From the NCBI RefSeq assembly GCF_014863605.1, contig NZ_CP062252.1:1249001-1313000 (forward strand): a stretch of 64,000 nt of DNA, read 5' to 3'. The translations under genes and the position numbers were made by a program. Shown here piece by piece: positions 19,918 to 28,579 of the stretch. Origin of the DNA: Pseudomonas allokribbensis. Its GTDB lineage: Bacteria > Pseudomonadota > Gammaproteobacteria > Pseudomonadales > Pseudomonadaceae. The notes under the pieces were generated by a model, which had not been told where the DNA came from, ran no database searches, and saw only the letters and a list, made by a program, of their open reading frames with translations. Each line of letters starts with the position of its first letter. The stretch's first letter is position 1.

Positions 19918-20777
19918 TGGATCTGCCTTACTACCTCGGCTGCCCGTCCTGGAGTGAAAACGCCTGGCGCGAGTATCTGTATCCGGTAGACGCCAAGACC
20001 TCTGATTTCCTCGGTCTCTATTCGCAAGTGTTCAACGCCGTGGAAGGCAACACGACCTTCTATGCCAGCCCCTCGCCGGCCACCGTGCAGCGTTGGGCCG
20101 AGGTCATGCCCGAGCACTTTCGCTTCACCGCAAAATTCCCCGGCGACATCAGCCATAGCGGCGATCTGCGCGATCAACTGACCGCCGCTGAAACCTTTAT
20201 CCAGTTACTCAGCCCTCTCGGCGAGCGTGTGTCGCCGCTGTGGCTGCAACTGTCGAAAAGCTTCACTCCGCAACGTCTGCCAGAGCTCGCAGCCTTCATC
20301 GACGCGTTTGATCGGCCATTGGCGGTGGAAGTGCGGCACGAACAGTTCTTCGCCAAGGGCGAAAGCGAACGCCTGCTCAATCGTCTGCTGCTGGATCGCG
20401 GTGTGGAGCGCATCTGCCTCGATCCGCGCGCGTTGTTCAGTTGTCTGTCCACCGAGTCTTCGGTGATCCACGCCCAATCGAAAAAGCCCCGGGTGCCAAC
20501 CCGTCCGGCAGCGTTCACCCAGTTTCCGCAGGTGCGCTTCATCGGCCATCCCGAGCTTGAAGCCAATGACCCGTTCCTGGTGCCGTGGGTGGCGAAAATC
20601 GCCGAGTGGATCGAAGAAGGGCGCACGCCGTATATCTTCCTGCACACCGCCGATAACCTTCTGGCGGCGAAGCTCGCGCAACGTTTCCATGCACAACTGA
20701 TGCAACGTTTGCCTGGCCTGCCGTCCCTGCCTGAGCTATACAGAGAGCCCGCTGCCGAGCAACTTGGCCTGCTCTGA
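19917..20777 (+). CDS. DUF72 domain-containing protein (YecE-like)
   Basis: This is a protein of 286 residues. The ATG overlapping the stop of the upstream gene gives the usual DUF72 beginning (YYLGCPSWSENAWRE); the longer frame is an artefact. The family has a TIM-barrel fold. Seen here are VEGNTTFYASPSPATVQRWAEVMPEHFRFTAKFP and LAVEVRHEQFF. The function of DUF72 is unresolved. It is not an obvious enzyme of any pathway here. Confidence 0.9.
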   Translation: MDLPYYLGCPSWSENAWREYLYPVDAKTSDFLGLYSQVFNAVEGNTTFYASPSPATVQRWAEVMPEHFRFTAKFPGDISHSGDLRDQLTAAETFIQLLSPLGERVSPLWLQLSKSFTPQRLPELAAFIDAFDRPLAVEVRHEQFFAKGESERLLNRLLLDRGVERICLDPRALFSCLSTESSVIHAQSKKPRVPTRPAAFTQFPQVRFIGHPELEANDPFLVPWVAKIAEWIEEGRTPYIFLHTADNLLAAKLAQRFHAQLMQRLPGLPSLPELYREPAAEQLGLL

Positions 20778-20810
20778 GGCGGATTTTTTTTCCTGCCCAG
20801 GAGCCTGCCG

Positions 20811-21647
20811 ATGGACGCCCAAGCCCGCAAAGAACAAGCCCGTAAAGCCGAAGCCTTCAAAGCCCTGCATGAACGTCCCGGGATTTTCGTGATTCCCAAT
20901 CCGTGGGACGCAGGTTCGGCGAAGATGCTGGCCAGTCTGGGCTACCAGGCGTTGGCGACCACCAGTGCCGGTTATGCGTTTTCCCAGGGCAAACCCGATG
21001 GCGCTTTGGGGCTCGAACAGACTCTGGACAATGTTCGGGCAATTGCCGCAGCCACGGATCTGCCGGTGGCGGTGGACCTGGAAAACGGTTTTGCCGACGC
21101 GCCGGCTGAATCGGCACAAAGTCTGCTTCGCGCAGCTGAAGCGGGTGCGGTGGGTGGTTCGATCGAAGATGCCACTGGCCGTCCGGACGCTCCGATCTAC
21201 TGTTTCGAACACGCGGTGGCGCGGATCGAAGCCGCCGTCGCAGCGGTGCGCACGCTGCCGTTTCCCTTCACCCTGACGGCCCGCGCGGAAAACTACCTGC
21301 ACGGCAATCCGGACATCAACGACACCATTCGCCGTTTGCAGGCGTTCGCCGAGGCTGGCGCCGACGTGCTCTACGCTCCGGGCCTGAGGACGGCTGAAGA
21401 GGTCCTGGCGGTGGTGCGCGCAGTCGCGCCGAAACCGGTCAACGTGTTGATGTCCGGTGGCCTGAAACTGACCGTGCAGCAACTGGAAGAAATGGGCGTG
21501 CGGCGCATCAGCACCGGTTCGGCGCTGGCACTGGCGGCGTTTGGCGAGTTTTTCCGGGCTGCCGAGGAAATCCAGCAATCGGGCACGTTCGGCTTCACTT
21601 CGCGTTCGATGCCGTACGCCAAGGCCAATCAGTTTTTCAAAGGCTAA
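20811..21647 (+). CDS. Isocitrate lyase / PEP mutase superfamily enzyme
   Basis: This is a TIM-barrel enzyme of 278 residues of the PEP mutase/isocitrate lyase group. It has the early PNPWDAGSAKMLASLGY segment, VDLENGFAD, the metal-binding IEDATGR and TARAENYL. The isocitrate lyase signature KKCGH is absent, so it is not a glyoxylate-cycle lyase. Oxaloacetate decarboxylase or a C-C lyase on a 2-methyl(iso)citrate-like substrate is possible. The AGGAG site before the ATG is clear. It is the last gene on this strand before a convergent gene. Confidence 0.85.
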   Translation: MDAQARKEQARKAEAFKALHERPGIFVIPNPWDAGSAKMLASLGYQALATTSAGYAFSQGKPDGALGLEQTLDNVRAIAAATDLPVAVDLENGFADAPAESAQSLLRAAEAGAVGGSIEDATGRPDAPIYCFEHAVARIEAAVAAVRTLPFPFTLTARAENYLHGNPDINDTIRRLQAFAEAGADVLYAPGLRTAEEVLAVVRAVAPKPVNVLMSGGLKLTVQQLEEMGVRRISTGSALALAAFGEFFRAAEEIQQSGTFGFTSRSMPYAKANQFFKG

Positions 21648-21659
21648 GGAGAGGCGGGA

Positions 21660-22274
21660 TCAGGCGGCGATGCGCAGGTTCTGCTGAACGATCGGGCGCA
21701 CCCAGCCGTTATCGAAGTCCAGCGCTTTCTGTTGTTCGACGATTTCTTCCGGCGGGAACGGCGGGTAAGGCTGCAGCAGATCCAGGTCGAACTCGGCAAT
21801 CGGCAGGTACAACGGCTTTTTCTGCGGGGCAGGGCCCGGTTCCGGAATCGGCTGGCCGTTGTTGATCACGACCGGACGAACCCAGCTGCTGTCGAAATCC
21901 TGCTGCTTTTGCTGAGTCTTGATGGCTTCCGGCGGGAACGGAGGGTATGGCTCGGCCAGTGTCATGTCGATTTCGGCAATCGGCAGGAACAGCGGCTCAG
22001 GCGGTCGAACCGGAGTTTCCACCACGTTGCATTCGCGCTGGTCGATGATGTGGGCGTGCAGTTCACTGCCGACGGTTGGTTCTTCAGGGCTATCGAGATC
22101 AACCGGTGGGAATGTGCCGCAGGCCGGCACCACATCACTCGACTGCTCGGCCATCGCCTGGGCAAAGAAATCCTGCCACAGGTGACTGACGCCGCTCAGT
22201 GCTTGAGTGTTTTGACGGCTGAAATCGCCATGGGGCGAGATGTAGCCAATCGATGTGGGAAGAATGCCTGACAT
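21660..22274 (-). CDS. Hypothetical Pro-rich protein with a duplicated motif
   Basis: This is a protein of 204 residues, not recognised. It contains two imperfect copies of a unit of about 45 residues: [22 protein letters not shown]...FDSSWVRPV and [22 protein letters not shown]...FDNGWVRPI (about residues 95-140 and 153-198). The N-terminus has no signal peptide. A central region holds single Cys residues (VPACGTF, ECNVVE). It faces the PEP mutase-like gene and is divergent from rsmJ, with 93 bases between. See the separate finding. Confidence 0.75.
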   Translation of the reverse strand: MSGILPTSIGYISPHGDFSRQNTQALSGVSHLWQDFFAQAMAEQSSDVVPACGTFPPVDLDSPEEPTVGSELHAHIIDQRECNVVETPVRPPEPLFLPIAEIDMTLAEPYPPFPPEAIKTQQKQQDFDSSWVRPVVINNGQPIPEPGPAPQKKPLYLPIAEFDLDLLQPYPPFPPEEIVEQQKALDFDNGWVRPIVQQNLRIAA

Positions 22275-22367
22275 TTTTTTCGGTTGACGCTCAGCTCTGG
22301 CAAAATGCGCGTTGATTGGGTTATCGGCGGTTTTTGCCGATCCTTAACTTTTTTGAGCGTGTTTTCC

Positions 22368-23150
22368 ATGATTGAGCAACCCGCGGCCTGCCGCATCCAT
22401 GTCGAAGCCCTCGGCCCGACGTTCGAGGCGCAGGCCGAGCAGTGGGCCGAGCGCCTGAATCTGCCGTTGCAGGTGGCCGACGGCGAGTTCGCCTTGCAGG
22501 TCGGCGAGCAGGGTTTGCAACTGCAACAGCTGGGGCCGGATGCGCCGGGGCCGGTGCGGGTCGACTTCGTCGAGGGTGGCGCGGCCCATCGTCGGTTGTA
22601 CGGCGGCGGTAGCGGTCAGATGATCGCCAAGGCGGTCGGCATCGCCCAGGGTGTGCGTCCGCGGGTGCTGGATGCCACGGCGGGGCTCGGGAAAGATGCG
22701 TTCGTGCTGGCGAGCCTGGGCTGCGAGATGAGCCTGATCGAGCGCCAGCCGCTGATCGGCGCCTTGCTGGAGGATGGCCTGGCCCGCGCGGCGGAAGATT
22801 TCGACGTGGCGCCGATCGTGGCGCGGATGACGCTGCTCAAGGGCAACTCCATCGACGTGATGCGTAACTGGGAGGGCGAGCCGCCGCAGGTGATCTACCT
22901 TGACCCGATGTTCCCGCACCGTGAGAAAACCGCGCTGGTGAAGAAGGAAATGCGCCTGTTCCGTCCGCTGGTGGGCGATGATCCGGATGCACCGGCCCTG
23001 CTGGAAGCGGCGTTGGCGCTGGCCACGCATCGGGTGGTGGTCAAGCGCCCGCGCAAGGCGCCGTGCATCGAAGGGCCGAAGCCGAGTCACGCGCTGGACG
23101 GCAAGTCCAGTCGCTATGACATTTACCCGAAGAAAGCGCTCAAGGCCTGA
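22368..23150 (+). CDS. rsmJ: RsmJ, 16S rRNA m2G1516 methyltransferase
   Basis: This SAM-dependent methyltransferase of 260 residues modifies G1516 of 16S rRNA. The start was set at the ATG giving [15 protein letters not shown]; longer frames back to 22284 run through the promoter region. The Rossmann motif I is [18 protein letters not shown], and the catalytic-region motif is [10 protein letters not shown]. The C-terminus ([30 protein letters not shown]) is typical of RsmJ. It ends before a strong two-way terminator. Confidence 0.96.
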   Translation: MIEQPAACRIHVEALGPTFEAQAEQWAERLNLPLQVADGEFALQVGEQGLQLQQLGPDAPGPVRVDFVEGGAAHRRLYGGGSGQMIAKAVGIAQGVRPRVLDATAGLGKDAFVLASLGCEMSLIERQPLIGALLEDGLARAAEDFDVAPIVARMTLLKGNSIDVMRNWEGEPPQVIYLDPMFPHREKTALVKKEMRLFRPLVGDDPDAPALLEAALALATHRVVVKRPRKAPCIEGPKPSHALDGKSSRYDIYPKKALKA

Positions 23151-23163
23151 GTCGCCGCATAAG

Positions 23164-23191
23164 AAAATCCCACGCATGGCGTGGGATTTTT
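23164..23191. terminator. Bidirectional terminator between rsmJ and TetR gene
   Basis: AAAATCCCACGC and GCGTGGGATTTT form a 12-bp stem with a 3-base loop and A/T tracts on both sides. It separates convergent genes. Confidence 0.92.
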
Positions 23192-23195
23192 GTTT

Positions 23196-23831
23196 TCAGG
23201 GGCGATAGGCCCGCATGAACAGCTCGACCACTTCCTGCACGTGGCTTTCCGCCGCCTCGCCCGTCAGTGGTTCACCGCAGCCGTACAGCAGCCGGAAATT
23301 CCCCGCGCCCTTGATCAGGCAGAAGAAGTGCTCGGCGGCGTTGTGCGGGTTGTCGATGCTCAGCACGCCGGTTTCATGAATCCGCCGCAGTAAGCGCTCC
23401 ATGCCTTGCACCATGCGCTGGGGACCGGCCTCGAAGAAGATCAGCGACAGCTTCGGATCCTGACTGCCCAGCGCCATGATCAGGCGATGCAGGTTCACCG
23501 ACTCGTTGCTGTTGATCAGGTGATGAAAGCCTCTGGCAATGTTCAGCAACACATTTTCCACCGCGATGCCGTCCGGCAATTCGAAGAACAGCGGCGGCAA
23601 TTGCTCCTCGCATTTGGCGACGACGGCGGCAGAAAACAGCGTTTCCTTGTCATTGAAATGGCTGTAGACCGTCAGCTTCGACACGCCAGCCTCGGCGGCC
23701 ACCGCGTCCATGCTGGTGTTGGCATAGCCGTGACTCAGGAACAGGATTTTCGCCGCTTCGAGAATCGCCTGGCGCTTGGCCGGATCCTTCGGGCGGCCGG
23801 GGCCGTTTGGAGCTGAAAGATTGTTCGACAT
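23196..23831 (-). CDS. TetR-family repressor of the adjacent RND pump (MexL-like)
   Basis: This is a regulator of 211 residues. The helix-turn-helix is near residues 25-65 (ILEAAKILFLSHGYANTSMDAVAAEAGVSKLTVYSHF), the standard TetR/AcrR layout. The gene is divergent from the efflux pair, and a 13-bp inverted repeat lies in the shared 94-base region, so it most likely represses both. In PAO1 mexL is arranged this way upstream of mexJK near rsmJ (from memory). The inducer is unknown. Confidence 0.9.
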   Translation of the reverse strand: MSNNLSAPNGPGRPKDPAKRQAILEAAKILFLSHGYANTSMDAVAAEAGVSKLTVYSHFNDKETLFSAAVVAKCEEQLPPLFFELPDGIAVENVLLNIARGFHHLINSNESVNLHRLIMALGSQDPKLSLIFFEAGPQRMVQGMERLLRRIHETGVLSIDNPHNAAEHFFCLIKGAGNFRLLYGCGEPLTGEAAESHVQEVVELFMRAYRP

Positions 23832-23843
23832 TCTTCGCTTTTA

Positions 23844-23888
23844 ATACTGGACTGGTGAGTTTGCTATTAATAACATACCGGTCAGTAT
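23844..23888. promoter_or_regulatory. Candidate TetR operator between repressor and RND genes
   Basis: The left arm ATACTGGACTGGT (23844-23856) is mirrored on the other strand by the right arm ATACCGGTCAGTAT (23875-23888), with about ten of thirteen positions matching. Each arm is itself partly palindromic (ATACnG...CnGTAT), as expected for a TetR dimer site. It sits 13 to 57 bases upstream of the TetR start codon and 38 to 82 bases upstream of the adaptor start codon. Confidence 0.65.
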
Positions 23889-23925
23889 AATTATTCCAAG
23901 CCTCCTTAGCGAAAGGTCCTTCACC

Positions 23926-25026
23926 ATGTTCCGCCATGCGTTGTCCTTTGCGGTGCCAGTCACTCTGGCGTTCTTATTGTCGGCATGTGGCAAGGAAGAG
24001 GTGACGCAAGTCAGCGTGCGACCGGCCATGGTGGTGCAGCCAGAGCCTTCGGCGCAGGCGATGGAAAGTTATCCGGGCGAGGTTCGTGCCCGGTATGAAC
24101 CGGATCTGGCGTTCCGTATCGGTGGCAAAGTCAGCCGACGACTGGTCGAGGAAGGCCAGCGCGTGAAGGCCGATCAGCCCCTGGCCGAGCTCGATCCGCA
24201 GGACGTACGCCTGCAACTGGAGGCGACCCGCGCCCAGGTCACCGCCGCCGAAGCCAATCTGAATCTGGTGCGCGCCGAGCGTGACCGCTACAAGACTTTG
24301 ATGGAACGGCAGATGGTCAGCCGCTCAGCGTACGACAACGCCGAAAACCTCTACCGCTCCGGCGAAGCCCGCCTCAAACAGATCAAAGCCGAATTCAACG
24401 TCTCGACCAATCAGGCCAGTTACGCCGTGCTGCGTGCGCCACAGGATGGCGTGGTCGCCAAACGCTCGGTAGAGGTCGGACAAGTGGTCGCCGCCGGGCA
24501 GACCGTTTTCACCCTCGCCACCGATGGTGAGCGTGAAGTACTGATCAGCCTGCCGGAACAGAGCTTCGGTCGCTTCAAGGTCGGCCAGCCAGTGTCGGTG
24601 GAGCTGTGGACTCAACAGAACCAGCGCTTCGCCGGGCAGATCCGCGAACTGTCGCCGGCCGCCGATCCGAAATCCCGCACCTTCGCCGCGCGCATTTCAT
24701 TCACCGCCGGCAAAGTCCCGGCAGAACTCGGCCAGAGCGCCCGGGTATTCGTGCAGACCGCCGACGTAATCCCGCTGTCGGTGCCGCTCTCGGCCCTGAC
24801 CGCCGAAAACGGCGCGACCTATGTCTGGGTCGTCAGCGCCAACAACACCTTGAAAAAGACGCCCGTGCGCATCGGTCCGTTCGGTGAGAAAACCGTGCCG
24901 GTGCTCGAAGGCCTCAACGCCAGCGACTGGGTAGTGGCCGCCGGCGTGCATGTGCTGCTGGAAGGGCAGCAGGTGCGTCCCGTGGATCGCTCCAACCGTG
25001 TGGTCAATCTGGCGGACAAGGAGTAA
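23926..25026 (+). CDS. RND efflux periplasmic adaptor subunit (MexJ-like)
   Basis: This is a membrane-fusion protein of 366 residues. A lipobox (LLSAC, Cys near 23) anchors it to the inner membrane. A barrel-sandwich domain (FRIGGKVSRRLVEEGQRVKADQPLAELDPQDV), a helical hairpin of about residues 100-160, the return lipoyl half (APQDGVVAKRSVEVGQVV), and a beta-barrel are in order. The adaptor links the pump to an outer-membrane channel. No channel gene is present here, as with mexJK, which borrow OprM or OpmH. The permease starts seven bases after its stop. Confidence 0.92.
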   Translation: MFRHALSFAVPVTLAFLLSACGKEEVTQVSVRPAMVVQPEPSAQAMESYPGEVRARYEPDLAFRIGGKVSRRLVEEGQRVKADQPLAELDPQDVRLQLEATRAQVTAAEANLNLVRAERDRYKTLMERQMVSRSAYDNAENLYRSGEARLKQIKAEFNVSTNQASYAVLRAPQDGVVAKRSVEVGQVVAAGQTVFTLATDGEREVLISLPEQSFGRFKVGQPVSVELWTQQNQRFAGQIRELSPAADPKSRTFAARISFTAGKVPAELGQSARVFVQTADVIPLSVPLSALTAENGATYVWVVSANNTLKKTPVRIGPFGEKTVPVLEGLNASDWVVAAGVHVLLEGQQVRPVDRSNRVVNLADKE

Positions 25027-25032
25027 GGCCCG

Positions 25033-28000
25033 ATGCGCTTCAACCTTTCCGAATGGGCGCTGCGTAATCGCCAGATCGTACTGTTCCTGATGCTTCTGCT
25101 GGCCATCGTCGGCGCCTTGTCCTACACCAAGCTGGGGCAGAGTGAAGACCCGCCGTTCACCTTCAAGGCCATGGTCATCCAGACCCGCTGGCCGGGCGCC
25201 ACGGCGCAGGAAGTCTCGCGTCAGGTCACCGAGCGCATCGAAAAGAAACTGATGGAAACCGGCGAGTACGAACGCATTGTCTCGTTCTCCCGTCCCGGCG
25301 AATCCCAGGTCACGTTCATTGCCCGCGACTCGATGCATTCGGTGGAAATTCCAGACCTCTGGTATCAGGTGCGCAAGAAGGTCAGCGACATCCGCCAGAC
25401 CCTCCCGCCGGGGATTCAGGGCCCCTTTTTCAACGATGAATTCGGTACCACGTTCGGCAATATCTATGCGCTGACCGGCGACGGTTTCGACTACGCCGTG
25501 CTCAAGGATTATGCCGACCGCATCCAGATCCAGCTGCAGCGGGTCAAGGATGTGGGCAAGGTCGATCTGCTCGGGCTGCAGGACGAGAAGATCTGGGTCG
25601 AGCTGTCCAACGTCAAACTCGCCACGCTCGGCCTGCCATTGGCGGCAGTGCAGCAGGCGCTGGAAGAACAGAACGCGGTATCCACCGCCGGGTTCTTCGA
25701 AACCGGCAGCGAGCGATTGCAGCTACGGGTCTCGGGGAATTTTCAGACAGTCGACGAGATCAGAAACTTCCCGATCCGCGTCGGTGATCGTACGTTCCGT
25801 ATCTCCGATGTCGCCGATGTGCGGCGCGGTTTCAACGATCCGCCGGCGCCGCGCATGCGCTTCATGGGCGAAGACGCGATCGGGCTTGCGGTGGCGATGA
25901 AGGACGGCGGCGACATTCTGGTGCTGGGCAAGGCCCTGGAAGTCGAATTCTCCCGCATCCAGAAAAACCTGCCGGCCGGCATGCAGTTGCGCAAGGTGTC
26001 CGATCAGCCGGCGGCGGTGAAAAGTGGCGTCGGTGAGTTCGTCCAGGTGTTGGTTGAAGCGCTGGCCATCGTGTTGCTGGTGAGCTTCTTCTCCCTCGGC
26101 GTGCGCACCGGCATGGTGGTGGCGCTGACCATTCCGCTGGTGCTGGCGATGACGTTCGCCTGCATGTATTACCTCGGTATCGGCCTGCACAAGATTTCCC
26201 TCGGCGCGCTGGTGCTGGCGTTGGGCTTGCTGGTGGACGACGCGATCATTGCCGTGGAAATGATGGCAATCAAAATGGAGCAGGGTTTCGACCGGATCAA
26301 GGCGGCCAGTTACGCCTGGACCAGCACTGCATTCCCGATGCTCACCGGTACGCTGATCACCGCCGCAGGCTTCCTGCCGATTGCCACCGCGCAGTCCGGC
26401 ACCGGCGAATACACCCGCTCGATCTTCCAGGTCGTCACCATTGCGTTGCTCGCTTCCTGGGTGGCGGCGGTGATGTTTGTGCCATACCTCGGGGAAAAAC
26501 TCCTGCCGGATCTGGCGAAAATTCACGCCGCCAAACACGGTTCGGGGGACGGACATCCGGACCCTTATGCCACACCGTTTTACCAGCGGGTTCGACGGCT
26601 GGTGGAATGGTGCGTGCGTCGGCGCAAAACGGTGATCGTGCTGACGGTGGGGCTGTTCGTCGCCTCGGTGATGCTGTTCAAGTTCGTCCCGCAGCAGTTC
26701 TTCCCGGCCTCCAACCGGCTGGAGCTGATGGTCGATCTGAAACTGGCCGAAGGCGCTTCGCTGGCCAACACCACCGCCGAGGTCAAGCGACTGGAAGCGA
26801 TGCTCAAGGATCACGCCGGCATCGACAATTACGTGGCCTACGTCGGCACCGGATCGCCGCGTTTCTACCTGCCGCTGGATCAACAACTGCCGGCGGCGAG
26901 CTTCGCCCAGTTCGTCGTGCTGGCGAAAACCATCGAGGAGCGTGAAGCGCTGCGTACGTGGCTGATCGATACCTTGAACGAGCAATTCCCGGCCCTGCGC
27001 TCGCGGGTCACGCGGCTGGAAAACGGCCCACCGGTCGGTTATCCGGTGCAGTTCCGCGTCACCGGCGAGCACATCGAGGAAGTCCGCGCATTGGCACGCA
27101 AGGTCGCGGCCAAGGTTCGCGAGAATCCGCATGTGGTGAACGTGCATCTGGACTGGGAAGAGCCGAGCAAGGTCGTGTACCTGAACATCGATCAGGATCG
27201 CGCCCGGGCACTGGGTGTGAGCACGGCGAATCTGGCGAAATTCCTCCAGAGTTCGTTGACCGGTTCCAGCGTCAGCCAGTACCGCGAAGACAACGAATTG
27301 ATTGAAATCCTCCTGCGCGGCACCGTGCATGAACGCACCGAACTTTCGCTGCTGCCGAGTCTGGCAGTACCGACCGACAACGGCCGCAGCGTTGCGCTGT
27401 CGCAGATTGCCACGCTGGAATATGGCTTCGAGGAAGGCATCATCTGGCACCGCAACCGGCTGCCGACCGTGACCGTGCGTGCGGACATTTACGGCAAGGA
27501 GCAGCCGGCGTCGCTGGTCAAACAGATCATGCCGACCCTCGATCCGATTCGCGCTGAATTGCCTGACGGTTATCTGCTGGATGTCGGCGGTACGGTGGAG
27601 GATTCCGAGCGTGGGCAGAAGTCGGTGAATGCCGGTGTGCCGATGTTCATTGTCGTGGTGCTGACGTTGCTGATGGTGCAACTGCGCAGTTTCTCGCGCA
27701 CGGCGATGGTGTTTCTGACGGCGCCGCTGGGGTTGATCGGGGTGACGCTGTTTCTGTTGGTATTCCGTCAGCCGTTCGGGTTTGTGGCGATGCTCGGGAC
27801 GATTGCGTTGTCGGGGATGATCATGCGCAACTCGGTGATTCTGGTGGATCAGATCGAGCAGGATATTGCGGCGGGGCTCAGGCCTTGGCAGGCAATTATC
27901 GAGGCGACGGTGCGCCGGTTCCGGCCGATTGTGTTGACGGCGCTGGCGGCGGTGCTGGCGATGATTCCGTTGTCGCGCAGTGTGTTTTTCGGGCCGATGG

Positions 28001-28101
28001 CGGTGGCGATCATGGGGGGGTTGATTGTGGCGACGGCTCTGACGCTTTTGTTTTTGCCGGCGTTGTATGCGGCTTGGTTCCGGGTGCGTAAGGAGGTTTG
28101 A
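25033..28101 (+). CDS. RND efflux permease (MexK-like)
   Basis: This is a proton-driven inner-membrane pump of 1022 residues, full length for the family. It has 12 expected transmembrane segments in two repeats, with large periplasmic loops after TM1 and TM7. The proton-relay pair lies in GLLVDDAIIAVEM within TM4. The second half ends with PLGLIGVTLFLLVF, GMIMRNSVILVDQIE and AVLAMIPLSRSVFFGPMAVAIMGG. It is coupled to the adaptor and probably controlled by the divergent TetR gene. Drug range cannot be read from sequence. MexK is the best match by position. Confidence 0.94.
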   Translation: MRFNLSEWALRNRQIVLFLMLLLAIVGALSYTKLGQSEDPPFTFKAMVIQTRWPGATAQEVSRQVTERIEKKLMETGEYERIVSFSRPGESQVTFIARDSMHSVEIPDLWYQVRKKVSDIRQTLPPGIQGPFFNDEFGTTFGNIYALTGDGFDYAVLKDYADRIQIQLQRVKDVGKVDLLGLQDEKIWVELSNVKLATLGLPLAAVQQALEEQNAVSTAGFFETGSERLQLRVSGNFQTVDEIRNFPIRVGDRTFRISDVADVRRGFNDPPAPRMRFMGEDAIGLAVAMKDGGDILVLGKALEVEFSRIQKNLPAGMQLRKVSDQPAAVKSGVGEFVQVLVEALAIVLLVSFFSLGVRTGMVVALTIPLVLAMTFACMYYLGIGLHKISLGALVLALGLLVDDAIIAVEMMAIKMEQGFDRIKAASYAWTSTAFPMLTGTLITAAGFLPIATAQSGTGEYTRSIFQVVTIALLASWVAAVMFVPYLGEKLLPDLAKIHAAKHGSGDGHPDPYATPFYQRVRRLVEWCVRRRKTVIVLTVGLFVASVMLFKFVPQQFFPASNRLELMVDLKLAEGASLANTTAEVKRLEAMLKDHAGIDNYVAYVGTGSPRFYLPLDQQLPAASFAQFVVLAKTIEEREALRTWLIDTLNEQFPALRSRVTRLENGPPVGYPVQFRVTGEHIEEVRALARKVAAKVRENPHVVNVHLDWEEPSKVVYLNIDQDRARALGVSTANLAKFLQSSLTGSSVSQYREDNELIEILLRGTVHERTELSLLPSLAVPTDNGRSVALSQIATLEYGFEEGIIWHRNRLPTVTVRADIYGKEQPASLVKQIMPTLDPIRAELPDGYLLDVGGTVEDSERGQKSVNAGVPMFIVVVLTLLMVQLRSFSRTAMVFLTAPLGLIGVTLFLLVFRQPFGFVAMLGTIALSGMIMRNSVILVDQIEQDIAAGLRPWQAIIEATVRRFRPIVLTALAAVLAMIPLSRSVFFGPMAVAIMGGLIVATALTLLFLPALYAAWFRVRKEV

Positions 28102-28109
28102 TTTTGTTT

Positions 28110-28140
28110 GAGCGTGGCGGCCTTTGGGCCGGCCATGCTC
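28110..28140 (+). terminator. Hairpin after the RND permease gene
   Basis: GAGCGTGGC and GCCATGCTC form a 9-bp stem with one G-T pair around an inner GGCC/GGCC stem, beginning eight bases past the stop. A short T-rich stretch (GTTCTTTG) follows. It is probably a terminator. Confidence 0.55.
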
Positions 28141-28152
28141 TGGGTGTTCTTT

Positions 28153-28440
28153 GTGAATATCCGTTGCTTCGGGTGCTGCCGCTGGCGGTTCCGCTCTTAC
28201 AGCGGCTCACTTTTTCAAACGCCAAAAAGTAAGCAAAAGGCTGGGCCCCGGCGTTCGGCACCTCGCTTTGGCTCGGTGTTCCTTCGTTCCGGGATTCATC
28301 CGGGGGCATCGCCTCCGGTTTGCTTCGCTGCACCTCCTCTCGATGTATTCGACTTCGTCGAACGGCGCTTCGCGCCTACCCCCGGATGAATCCCTCCACT
28401 CAGCCTGCCGAAGGGGCCGGCACGTCAAGAGCGGTACTCG
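28153..28440. repeat. Large dispersed Pseudomonas intergenic repeat with nested hairpins
   Basis: From AATATCCGTTGCTTC to the TACTCGAGC region this matches, from memory, the long non-coding repeat found many times in fluorescens-group genomes (CGCTCTTACAGCGG, CTCACTTTTTCAAACGCC, AAAAAGTAAGCAAAA). It contains a perfect 16-bp inverted repeat (28291-28306 with 28379-28394), and inside that two more hairpins (TTCGAC-TTC-GTCGAA near 28348 and GGCGC-TTC-GCGCC near 28363). Short open frames across it are not genes. The rest of the gap to 28579 shows only a GAGAGG ribosome-binding site. Confidence 0.7.
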
Positions 28441-28579
28441 AGCTAACGCTCATTGTGTTTGCGTGGTTGTGGGTTGTGGGGGCTCCTACAGCTTTTTCAG
28501 AATTCTCTGATATTGAGGACGTCCGGTCTTGGGTGTTGTACTCGATCCTCTGTTTTTATGAGTGATCGAGAGGTTTTTT

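Noticed and set aside
28010..28510. Short open frames on both strands over the intergenic repeat
   Set aside because: The sequence is a dispersed non-coding repeat. The frames include its hairpin arms and would be repeated many times in the genome.
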